From the NCBI GenBank assembly GCA_015852425.1, contig JAAAIG010000451.1:1-25537 (forward strand): a DNA stretch of 25,537 nt. Reading direction: 5' to 3'. The notes under the pieces are model-generated. The model ran no database searches. It saw only the letters and a program-made list of their open reading frames with translations, and had not been told where the DNA came from. The stretch is from Gryganskiella cystojenkinii. Taxonomy: Eukaryota; Mortierellomycota; Mortierellomycetes; Mortierellales; Mortierellaceae. Position numbers and translations under genes: made by a program. Position 1 is the stretch's first letter, and every line of letters starts with the position of its first letter. Below, one piece after another: positions 10,601 to 19,422 of this stretch.

Positions 10601-13600
10601 AAAATCGACTGCTCGGGCAAAGTCTGCTCAGTGAATCCGTTCTGCAAGAACAAGGTTCGGATAATGTTGGCCATACTGACTCTCAGAGGCTCCTTGCATG
10701 TCACCAGAGCCAAGGATCCGGCCAAGTTCTGGACCATCAAGTGTGCAGCTTTGCGCATCTTTTCCTCGTTGGGCTCCATGGCAAAGTCCTTGAGGACCAT
10801 CTCGCAGGTTGAGATACCGGCGATCGTCACGGATCGATCCACAACAGGTGCCACAATCTCCTTGACAGCACGATCGATCGCAATTAGGACCAGACGTTTC
10901 AAGGCTGGGCGCTCGTTAAAGAACGCGGGAGGGTTGAAGGTCACGTAAGCGGCCAGGTTGGGAATAAAATCGGCAACAGCCGTATCCTGTTTGATGGATG
11001 GAAGAGCCTGCTGTTGTTGCTGTTGTTGCTGCTGCTGAGGTTGGGCGAGAGCGGTGGGCTGGAGCGGCATCCTGGCAGAAGGCGCATATCCACCCATGGA
11101 GAGACGCTCAAAGTCCTGGGTCAGGGTAGCAGGGTGAGCAACCAATTCCTGGGGTGGTCGATCCTTCAAGATACTTGTCGGTTCAATCTCCTTGAGATCC
11201 AGGGCCAAACTGTTGCACAGGACCTCGATTTCAAACTTGAGGTGCAGTTTCAAATCGGCAAATTGGTACAACTCGACCAAGAGACGCATAATGGCAACCA
11301 ACCAAGGATTCGGAGGTCTGAAAACCGTGCTCTTGTTACACTGCTCCAAGACCTTGCACACGAATGGAATGGCGACAATAAGTCTGTTGCTGTCGTATCC
11401 CTCGATCAAGAGTTCCTATCAGATATAAGCATAGATATACAGTCACGTTAAGGGATCGCTCGAGTTACACAGTTACCACCGCTGTGAGAACGACTTGCGA
11501 TTATTGTACCTTGAATGCAAGGTTCTTGTGCTTGATGGGCTTGTTGCGTGCCAGTGTCATGCCTCCGAGCCAAGATCCCAAATTCTTCAAGAGAGTACGA
11601 TCCGATGAGGACTGCACAGTCTTTTCAGAGTTGATCAGAATCTTGATGTTGGCATACGTCTCGTGTAGGATATGACGGATCAACAATGGACTCTGGAGTC
11701 CATCCAGAAACTTCAAGTACAGGACATGGTAGTTGGGCTCGATACTCGCTCGCTTGACAACCATATAGTTACTGAACCAACGGTACGCGCTCTCGCGCAA
11801 GAGATCACGCATCTCGGCCAATTTAGTATCGATGTTGTTCTGAGAGACGTTGTTGACGATAAACAGGATTTTATCCTTGGTCTGCTCATTAGGAGCCTCG
11901 TATGCGATATCGTCCCGTATCAAGAAGGAAGTGTCCACATTCAACGAAGTAAAGACGGGAGGCGCTTGAGGTGAGGTAGGCGAGGTAACGGACGATGATG
12001 AGGGCTGAATCAGCAGTCTCTGGAGGCCTGGCGACTCAGACGAGGGTTGAGGGGTCAATGTCAAATCGGCTGTCGAGTTGGCGTCACCGTCCACTCCTGT
12101 GGTTCCGGCGACGGCAGCAGCAGCAGCGGCAGCGTCAGGCAAAATCGACTGGATATACTGAACAATCTCGGGGTGAACCTGCTGCAAATGGGGAATCTGC
12201 AACAAGTGTGAGCAGTAGGTCGGCCACTCTTGCAGCCGAGATCGGAAACGGCTCAATGCCTGGGCTCCAAAATTGAACATCTTTGAGCCGGGAGGACTGC
12301 GCAGCGCGTCCAAAACATATCGAAGGGCGATTCCGAGGGGGATATAGGACACGAGCTGGTGTTGAATCAGAGCGCCAAAGAGGTCACTCGTGATGGAAAG
12401 GACCTTCTCGCGGTAGGTCGAAAAGAAGCGGTACTCGTCAAAAAGATTGTGGATCATGCAGGCATAGATGTCTTGTTCCCGAGCGTCTGTCGAGTTTTTG
12501 AATCGCTGCAATAAATCGACAATTTCTGGGATTGTAATCTCGCCACGGTAAATCCGCTTGTAATATTCGGTGGTCGTCTCCTCGACTTCAGCTGAGAATG
12601 AGGTTTCGGTTCCTGCTGGCGCCGAGGTGTCCACAGCAGGCGTCACGTCGGCCAATTGAGGGTGCAACTGAAGACATGCCGCATGAATGCTCTTCAAAGT
12701 TGTTGCATTCTCGGGTGAAACTGGACTATAGTGTGTGAAAACACAATAAAAGAACGGTCGTGAGTTGATAAATTGGCGATATTTTTTTTTTTGAAATTGT
12801 CAGTGATTCATACGAAATAGCTATGAAAATCGTACCTTCTAAGGAGACACTGCAAGAAAATGGCCATGGTTTCGACAGGGATTTCTCTCTTGGATTTAAG
12901 TTGATTTTCCTGTGGGATGCCCTCGGTCAGATAATCGAGACAGGCTCGGGCAAAGATATCCTGTCCAACGGCAATCCTGCTCTGAAGCCAGTTGTCAAGC
13001 GCCAATAACTCTCGGTGAGAAGCCAACACAGCCAGATCGATCACAAAATTGTACGACTTGACCTCCAGGACCTTGTCTAGAATCTAATCGTCAAGTCAAA
13101 GAAAACAAGTTGAGAGGTTTGTTAATAAATCTCGCTTTTTTTTCGTTCTCTTTGACCGAATTGGATCATCGTAAGTTTGCATGTAATTTTACCTTCATAT
13201 CTTCGGTGATCTTGAGAATCCTGGTAAGCATGGATCGATCATGATCGTACAGATCCAAAAATCCCGAGACCAAAAGCCCCTGGTTCACCTGCCAGAGTCG
13301 TGTCTGCACAAACTGGGGGATGAAGCCGTTGCCGGTCAGATAGACATGCAACAGTTTTGAGACTAGGTCCTGATGTAAAGCGTTCCAGGGTGTTTTGAGT
13401 TGAGCGAGTCCTAAAAACACCAGCTCCGTATTGTTCTTTAGTCCGTAATCCAGGATTGGTTTGACCTCTTCACGGGCATCACTGAACTCGGCCAGCTTCA
13501 TGAGAGTATCGATCAGGTCGACATTGTTCCACACGTTAGCTTCCAGGTCTGAAGAGGCGTAATTCTGAAGTTCTGCTGACGTGTGTGTGTAGTTCTCCTT

Positions 13601-14313
13601 TGTAAAGACTCGGTTGCCCTTGGCCCATTCTTGGAGGAGAAGATCCTTTGGTGCCTTGACAGCCTCGCGGATCATGGACACTTGTCCGAACGAGTTGTTC
13701 CATTGTCTCCAAAGAATCTCTAGAGGGAAATGGTTACTCTAAGAGTCCGTGTTTTTTTGGAGGCGGTGCAGATAAAGAGTCATAAACAGAAAGAAAGGAA
13801 AGGAAAAAAGGGTCTGGTTAGTATGCCTCTGAGCGTGTGCGTGTGCGTGTGCGTGTGTTTGTAGTTGTCAAAGCAAATCTTCACACACACACACACACAA
13901 CAATGTTGAACATGGTGGCGTCATATCCGTTGCTGTCCTCTTTTTACCTGTTCGGCCAGCCTGAATGCCCTAACAATGAACTCGAACCCGGCCTCGTCCT
14001 GAATTCGAAAGTCGGGGTGATCCAGTGCCTGAATGACCTCTGTCCAGTTGAGGTTGATGTCGTTTTGAGCTGCAAAGGTGTTGTTGACGGTGGTGGCAAA
14101 GGTGTCGAAATCCCAGGGAATGTCTGTCGTCGACTTTGCTGGTTCCGAGACCATCATGCCGAGGACCCGAGCCAAGGTCAGAGGAACGGTCTCTGGAGTC
14201 AAGGTGCCAAACCCGGCCATGGAGAGGACCTCGTTCACTGCTGCAGAAGAGTTGCAACAGGAAGGACCAGCCTCGCGCATGACGTTGGTCAGGGCCTGAG
14301 TCTTGTCACTCAT
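7671..14313 (-). CDS. NOT1: CCR4-NOT complex scaffold NOT1/CNOT1 (7 exons)
   Basis: Scaffold of the CCR4-NOT deadenylase, which shortens mRNA poly(A) tails and represses mRNAs. Exons: 14313-13948, 13717-13193, 13083-12836, 12725-11510, 11415-9011, 8909-7950, 7848-7671; total 1966 codons with stop. Domains: N-terminal HEAT region ending near 380; MIF4G-like domain matching the human TTP-binding region (about 434-575); CAF1-binding MIF4G domain (about 638-868, with FRPPNPW and [15 protein letters not shown]); Q10 run; DUF3819/CN9BD (about 935-1110); C-terminal NOT1 domain (about 1588-1955, with [19 protein letters not shown] and [19 protein letters not shown]), which holds the NOT2/NOT3 platform. 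Oddities: the start aligns roughly 230 residues into human CNOT1, an acceptor-like TTCATTAATAG sits just before ATG, and the NOT1 domain carries a 29-residue Gln/Glu/Ser insertion. Identity is secure; the 5' end is not. Confidence 0.95.
7849..7949 (-). other. NOT1 intron 6
   Basis: Phase 2, 101 nt, donor GTAAAG and acceptor CTTTAG. The join [16 protein letters not shown] matches the near-invariant NOT1 C-terminus. Confidence 0.95.
8324..8410 (-). repeat. Gln/Glu/Ser-rich insertion inside the NOT1 domain
   Basis: Codes for 29 in-frame residues between LDLYLRTR and [11 protein letters not shown], made of Gln/Glu repeats followed by five Ser. In animal NOT1, as I know the sequence, these flanks are separated by only two or three residues, so this is a low-complexity loop added to a conserved helical domain. 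Confidence 0.75.
8910..9010 (-). other. NOT1 intron 5
   Basis: Phase 2, 101 nt, donor GTAAGC and acceptor AAAATAG. The join gives [13 protein letters not shown], running directly into the C-terminal NOT1 domain. Confidence 0.9.
11008..11037 (-). repeat. Q10 tract in NOT1 linker
   Basis: Ten mixed CAA/CAG codons code for Gln 912-921, between the CAF1-binding MIF4G domain and DUF3819. Yeast Not1 also has a Gln-rich linker here, so the feature is common to the family; the exact length probably varies. Confidence 0.85.
11416..11509 (-). other. NOT1 intron 4
   Basis: Phase 0, 94 nt, donor GTACAA and acceptor TGATAG. The join [19 protein letters not shown] restores the conserved CAF1-binding MIF4G sequence. 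Confidence 0.9.
12726..12835 (-). other. NOT1 intron 3
   Basis: Phase 2, 110 nt, donor GTACGA and acceptor ACTATAG. The join gives [13 protein letters not shown]. The nearby CCAG acceptor would break the frame. Confidence 0.8.
13084..13192 (-). other. NOT1 intron 2
   Basis: Phase 0, 109 nt, donor GTAAAATT and acceptor GATTAG. Splicing joins EDMK to ILDKVLEVK, matching the conserved RILD region of NOT1. Confidence 0.85.
13718..13947 (-). other. NOT1 intron 1
   Basis: At 230 nt this is the longest NOT1 intron; the others are 94-110 nt. Donor is GTAAAAAG at 13947; acceptor is CTAGAG, using the second AG so that phase 0 is kept. It holds facing TG and CA repeats (13834-13902) that can fold in the transcript. 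Confidence 0.8.
13834..13902 (-). repeat. Facing TG and CA repeats in NOT1 intron 1
   Basis: On the plus strand an arm of GTGTGC units (13834-13861) faces a CA run (13882-13900) across about 20 nt. In the minus-strand transcript the arms can pair, with the interrupting G bases forming G-U wobbles. On the opposite strand the same positions would be C-A mismatches, so folding favours the gene's own strand. Confidence 0.6.
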
Positions 14314-14428
14314 CCCACTATTAATGAAGCAAAAAAACAAAGTAATATGGGGTCAGCCAGTCGTCAGAGAGAGAGAGAGGATTGTTTTGTCATCAGTGCT
14401 GTCATTATGCCTACAGAATGCTCCTTGT

Positions 14429-14478
14429 GAGAGAGATTGAGAGGGGGAGAGGGGGAGAGAGGGAAGGAAGAGGGGGGG
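14429..14478 (+). repeat. Purine block with G-quadruplex motif
   Basis: 48 of 50 bases are purines. Within 14443-14478 there are four G-runs of 5, 5, 3 and 7, separated by 3, 5 and 8 bases, fitting a long-loop G-quadruplex. The G-rich strand is the template strand for NOT1, 130-165 nt upstream of its ATG. Confidence 0.55.
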
Positions 14479-14640
14479 TTTAATCGGGCCAAAAGGAGAT
14501 GGAGAGGAGGAAGAAGAAATCAAATCTCTTTGAGAGAATGAAAACGATGAGAAAAACGACGCGCGCTTTTGCTGATCAGGTCGACCGCTTCAGCAACACG
14601 AAACAATGGGAAGGGGAAAAGAGATGTGTGTATCTGTGTC

Positions 14641-14670
14641 GAGAGAGAGGGAGAGGGGGAGAGAGAGGGG
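14641..14670 (+). repeat. All-purine GA/GGGGA tract
   Basis: All 30 bases are purines, with G-runs of 3, 5 and 4. On the NOT1 sense strand it is a CT-rich tract, as is common near fungal transcription starts. Confidence 0.5.
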
Positions 14671-14785
14671 CTGTAAGAAAGCGCCAAAGCAAATATATAT
14701 AAAAGCAAAGGGCCGAGGAACAAATGAATGAATGATGATGGAAAAGAGAAGGACGTGTTTTCTTGACGGGTGGTTTCTTTTGGCT

Positions 14786-14816
14786 GACACACACACAGAC
14801 CCCTCGTGTGTGTGTC
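14786..14816. repeat. Perfect inverted repeat, 11-bp stem and 9-nt loop
   Basis: The arm GACACACACAC (14786-14796) pairs with GTGTGTGTGTC (14806-14816) around the loop AGACCCCTC. It lies between the end of the DUF3295-like gene and NOT1. It could be part of a 3' end, a 5' leader, or a chance product of CA-repeat turnover. Confidence 0.55.
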
Positions 14817-14881
14817 TGGCAGGGAATCTTTCCCTGGCTACTAGCCAAAAGTGATGCTGATCCCCATTTAAAAAAAATTGA

Positions 14882-14889
14882 TGACGTCA
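14882..14889. promoter_or_regulatory. CRE/ATF palindrome TGACGTCA
   Basis: A perfect 8-bp CRE, the site bound by fungal bZIP factors of the ATF/CREB class. It is about 570 nt upstream of the NOT1 ATG and about 50 nt past the stop of the upstream gene. Binding is an inference from the motif. Confidence 0.4.
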
Positions 14890-14941
14890 AAGGGAGATTT
14901 TCATCGTGTGTGCTTTCTTTTGGTTAATTTTTCTATGGTTT

Positions 14942-17289
14942 CTATCTGCGTGAAGATGGAATCGCAGCTGAACCAGCTACGAGTGCACGTTGGATCGTAC
15001 CCGACATATGAGCATACAACGAATGGATCTGCGCCTGCACATGCACCGGGCCCCATCCCCGAAGCATGCCCTTCGCTGTCGCCCCAGTCGACGACAAAGT
15101 ACCTGCGACCGTATCCCTGGCTGGTGTCGCCACCGGGGAAGTGGCCGTCGTCGTCGCTGCTGCAGTCGTCGGAACACAGCATCCTGCGCTCGAGTTACAA
15201 AGTGCTGTGTTCGTGCCGCTCGTGCTCGTCAAAGTTGCTGTCGATAATCGGCAAGATAGAGTTCGGGGCTTGTCCTTCTTGTGTAGGGGACAAATCGATA
15301 TTGGTCCATGATTAGGTTTAGATGATGATGATGATGATAGTAGTAATAATGTTGATACAGGTTCTGTTTTACAACGGCAAGTCTCTGTCGACGCCGTAAT
15401 GATATTGGTGTGCGCGGTTGTGTTGTTGTTCTTGGTGACATGGACTTGACTACCGCCAGAGAAAGCGCTCTTGCATGTGGATAAAGTCAATGGGGGTGCT
15501 GGAGTAACTCTTCTTGTTGCTTTTGTTGCTGTGGCCGATGACGATGATGATGATGATGAGGATGATGATGGTGAGGGTGAAGGTGGTAATATGGACGCCG
15601 TCTTCGAGATCATGTTGAGGTGTTGCATAGCTTCCGCTCCTCCTGGTCGGATCGTCGGGCGACGGGAACGCAACATTGGTGACAGATGCGCACTCTTCTC
15701 GATATTGTCGTCGTCATCGTCCAATTGAAGGTCCGGGTTCAGATCCGCAAGAACGTCCAGGTTCTTGAAGACCCTCTTGGTTCGCATCAACGGTGACCTA
15801 GGCTGACGTCGTTGTCCTTCTGTTGGCTCCAATAACTCGGGAAACGCCAATAGGACCTCTTCGTCCTCAATGAATCCATGTCGAGCGAACCCTTGGTCAA
15901 ACGAACGCCGATTCGATTGTGAAGACGGCGATGGCGATGTGGTGGTGTACTTGAGTGTATGCGGCTGCGGTCGAGGACTCGCATTCGAATGAGAGGTCTC
16001 CCCGTCCGAGTTACCTGCACTGTGACAACGAGAAGACGGAGAACCCGGTGATCGAGATTCTGTTGGTGAGGTGGTCCAGTATGCGCTTGTACGCTTCTTG
16101 GCTAAGGCTGTTCGCTGGGCCACCAACATCCTTTCGGCCATAAATAGATCCGACAACAAGGATTGCCTCCTAACAGGCGCAGCTGAATCATGGTGAGGAT
16201 TTGAATTACCGACAGGAGCGATGTGCTTGTTGTTGTTGTTGTTGTTGTTGTTGTTCTCTGATAAAACGGGCCATTGCTTGCCAAAGTAATCATCGCCATC
16301 GCTATCCTCTAGTTCTGAACTTGAGTCGACAGCGTTGGGGAAAATCAAATCATTTGTGGGCCGCTGTTTATACCCTGCACCAGATGCAATGACCGTGCTC
16401 TCGATCGCCTCTGTTGTTGTCGCAAACTCTTCATCGTCATCGTCGTCTTCTTCATCATCGTCGCTTTCGACAAAGAATCGGACTTTGGAGCTGACAAGTC
16501 GATTGGGGGCGTGTGACCTGACCGCAGTCGATATCGTTGCTGTGGTCGTAATTGAACGGCCTGCTGAGGCTGTCGTAGTTGTAGTAGTTTTTGATATCGG
16601 GTGGTCAATCGATCGAGCATTATCGCTGTTATCGATCATGGTGACTGGTGGCGATTGAGATTCCGTTATCTTGGTCGCATGATCAAGGACAGTGTCCAAC
16701 ACCCGATTCAAACTGGTCCCGGACGACTGCAGGGTTCCAGAAGTAGATAAGGACGGTGGTCCGTGGAGAAGCTTTGGTATTGGTGGTTGAGTCGTCGCTG
16801 ATGAGAGTGTTATTGCCGGCATGTTGTCGTCGTGGTAGCTGGTTATTGAGTCGCTGGTTGAATAACGTGAACGATGAGCGCAAGAGGAACTAGCTGAAAA
16901 GGAAGAAGAGGAAATAGTGGAGAGAGTGCAAGAGGGTTGTGCAGAGTCGAGTGCGAGTGTGGGTGAAGACCATGAGGGTGCGAGTGGTGCGGGTAGAGAA
17001 GAGAAAGTGGGAACAGAGGAAGAGGGAGGGAAGAGAGGAGCGATGGTTGGTGCGTTCCCATCAGCCGCTTCAACCTTGTTATGATCCAAGGAAGAGCAAG
17101 AACTGCTTGAAAAAGGGACGACGGGGGAAGATGAGGGAGATAAAGAAAGAGAAGAAAAAACAAAATTACGCTCACGGGCCATATGAGACTCCGAATCTGG
17201 TCCAGGCTCATTTGAACCTTGTGCTTGTCGATACAGATGTTGCCGGTGCTGCTTTTGTTGAGGGCCTTTTGCTAAAGTTAACGTTGTGT

Positions 17290-17338
<49 letters not shown>

Positions 17339-18079
17339 CTGTGCTTCTACTCCGATTCGGCTGTCCTTCTTCAGCATAGCCTCACTCTGGGTCGTGGAAC
17401 GGGTCGGGGGCGAGAGGGGTGGCGGAGACTGATGGCTCACGCTCCAACTCAAATTGTTAATATTCAGGTCCTTATCATGGCGCAATTTTTGACCCTTCTT
17501 GTTGATGCAGTTGATTCGTCTTGGGCCGTGGTCATTGCTCGTGCTCTTTGTAATGCTCTTGTCCAGAGGCCCATCGGTCTTTGACTCTGAGGCCATGAAT
17601 GCACCAGGCATCGGCGTCTGAGAATGATTCTCGTACCTGTTTCCTTCTCCGATGACGACCGCCATTGGTTCCACAGTGTGGGGGAAAGAAGAAGAGCTCT
17701 GCTGCAGAGAGGCACAGGGGCCGTTCTGGACAGACACGGATACAAAAACGGGTTTGGCCAGTGCGACTCTCTGTGAGGATCGCTGCTCTTTACAAACCCG
17801 TGCTTGTGATGGAGAAGAACAACCGCGGCTGCGTTCATGTTCTTGTGCTTGATCTTGAAGAAACTGCTGATTCATCCGATATGCAGAAGAAGCGAGGTCT
17901 TGAGGAGGAAGAAAAACAATGTGCTCTTGGAAGGCACAAGGCTGTGGTGACCGTTGGACGATATCCCTTTCTCGATCATACTCGTGTTCGCCAAAGGCAG
18001 ACTCGTCATGGTGCCAGAGATCGACATGTTCACAGTATCGGGAGATGGCTCCCCACTGTCTTTGGTGTTGTTCAATCAT
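14942..18079 (-). CDS. Large disordered protein, possible DUF1752/DUF3295-type regulator
   Basis: A single open frame of 1045 residues with no enzyme domain. In order: NNLSW (about 208-212) after a Lys-rich stretch; a Thr run with one Ser (248-263); long Ser/Pro/Thr regions; KVRFFVES followed by an acidic block (532-552); an Asn9 run (609-617); RRQSLLSDLF then a Lys/Arg-ending helix (637-663); an Asp/Glu-rich helical patch (about 734-757); a Ser run and a Cys/His-containing C-terminal part. KVRFF, the acidic block and RRxSLL recall fungal DUF3295, and NLSW recalls the short AreA/Mks1-type DUF1752 motif; this is from memory and weak. The frame is open up to an ATG at 18385, but the CT-rich sequence just before ATG 18079 looks like promoter and that ATG has A at -3, so I start there. 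A nuclear or signalling role in nutrient response is inference. Confidence 0.7.
16229..16255 (-). repeat. Asn9 tract (AAC repeat)
   Basis: Nine identical AAC codons, a pure (GTT)9 on the plus strand, in the disordered protein between its acidic block and the RRQSLL motif. Pure repeats of this kind usually vary in length between strains. Confidence 0.85.
17291..17338 (-). repeat. Thr12-Ser-Thr3 tract (ACA repeat)
   Basis: Twelve ACA codons, one TCA codon and three more ACA codons: nearly pure (TTG)n on the plus strand, read here as Thr. A run of Thr this long is much rarer in proteins than Gln or Asn runs. Confidence 0.85.
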
Positions 18080-19422
18080 CTTGTGCTTGACGTGTGCGTA
18101 GGCTGTTTTTGTAGTTTGGTGATAGTGCGAAGGCGGAAGAGAGGAGGAGGGGACATGAAGAGGAGGAAGGGCAGAATATTGAAAGAGTGAGCGATTGCTT
18201 TGGACAAACAACACGGGCTTGGGCCAAGTCTCTCGCACAAACCAATAACGTAAAAAAAAACCACCCACAATTAAATGACGACGAAGGTCATTGATGAGAA
18301 AATGACGTTTCTTTTGCCTTGACGGAGGCACCCCGACCATCTCCATTTTCTTCCACCACCCAAAAAACACGCAGGCTGGGCGCATACTTGAGAATTTCGC
18401 GCAATTGCCAGCCGTTGCTCAGCACCACTCTCCCGTTGGCTGTTTCTTCATTTGTCCCTTATCCCGCTCGAGCCATACGCCGTTGTCAAAAGATAAACCG
18501 GTCTTTGATTCACAATCATGAATCACGGCTGAATTGATAACAAAGTAATGCACCCGTCCCTTCTACTCCCTTTCTCCTCTTCTATCTTTTTGAAACAGGG
18601 CTGGGCAAAGTAAAATGAAAAAAGAAGCGCCGGGAATGCTGCGGTTTGTCCGTCAGTGTGGAGCAAGAAGAAGAAACACAATCGACCCAACAAAAGGTTG
18701 TGCACAAACAGACACGCACTCAAGCATACACATCAAACATCTGAGAAAACAAAGGGCTGACAAACATTCGCACCGACATTTCCGTCGCTCATTTGTGTGT
18801 TTTTCATTTTTTTTTTGTTTTTGTTTTGGCCAGTAACACATGGGTTTGCCATGCTTTTTTCAGCTCTTTTTTGCAATTTCGGGACAATGGGAAGGGGCGG
18901 AAATGAAGCAAGGGGTGGAGTGCCGAGTTTGTGTGTCGACAAACACGCTACAGGCTACAGAGTTGGCCTCTCCCTACTGATGGCGTATCCAAAAAAAACA
19001 CCTTTTTTTGGCTCCTTTCCCTTCATCTCTTTTGTCATCAATCCCCCTCGGGCTTTGGATCACACACGGGAATAGATATCGACGAAGGAATGTGAAAGTC
19101 GATAAAGATACCCCTGTCAGGGGGAGGGGGGGACTGCTCGAAAACGATAAAAGACAGAGCAAGGGGTGAGGATTGCAACCGGCGGACGACATCGGAGATT
19201 TGTATGGGAGGATCCAATCCGATTCTGAAGCGATAGAAAAAAGCAAACCGCTTGTCTTTTGAAAAAACCATCCTTCGAAGAACCCGCCCACAACATATCG
19301 AGAAGGTTCATTTCCCAGCGCAAAAAAAAAAATGTTTGAAAGACTCAACGTAGAGGGGTCTTACCTTGGGCAAGGACTCGACTCGGATCTAGGTAGTAGG
19401 ATGTAGATATTGGAATTGGTTA
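18080..19422. other. Intergenic region with splice-donor-like site, no gene seen
   Basis: 1.3 kb between the stop of the unknown gene at 19423 and the start of the disordered protein. On the minus strand CCAAG/GTAAGACC near 19364 is a strong donor, and TTTGTTTTCTCAG near 18745 a good acceptor, so a 5' UTR intron of about 620 nt for the downstream gene is possible. Just upstream of ATG 18079 there is a CT-rich tract typical of fungal promoters. Short minus-strand frames at 18974-19348 look non-coding. Confidence 0.45.

Larger units (their letters stand above)
14314..14941. promoter_or_regulatory. NOT1 upstream region / 3' flank of the DUF3295-like gene
   Basis: 628 nt between two same-strand genes. 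It holds a G-rich purine block (14429-14478), a second purine block (14641-14670), TATATATAAAAG (14694-14705), a CA/GT hairpin (14786-14816) and a full CRE palindrome (14882-14889). No minus-strand frame here resembles the missing NOT1 N-terminus. The base just before the NOT1 ATG looks like a splice acceptor, but I found no strong matching donor in this interval. Confidence 0.5.

Noticed and set aside
10177..10812. 211-codon plus-strand open frame, with others at 9637-10095, 9109-9558 and 8591-8944
   Set aside because: They lie opposite strongly conserved NOT1 exons. C-ending codon preference on the minus strand leaves few stops on the other strand; the translations have no recognisable features.
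14733..14787. ATGATGA followed 45 nt later by CTGA, resembling C and D boxes of a snoRNA
   Set aside because: No terminal stem, no C'/D' pair and on the strand opposite to the local genes; short motifs occur by chance in GA-rich DNA.
14878..15315. Plus-strand 145-codon frame downstream of TATATATAAAAG
   Set aside because: It runs antisense to the 3' end of the disordered-protein gene, shows no domain and has a composition that mirrors that gene.
18080..18385. N-terminal extension of the disordered protein to ATG 18385
   Set aside because: The extra 102 codons run through CT-rich promoter-like DNA and a poly-T tract, and the translation changes in character at 18079.
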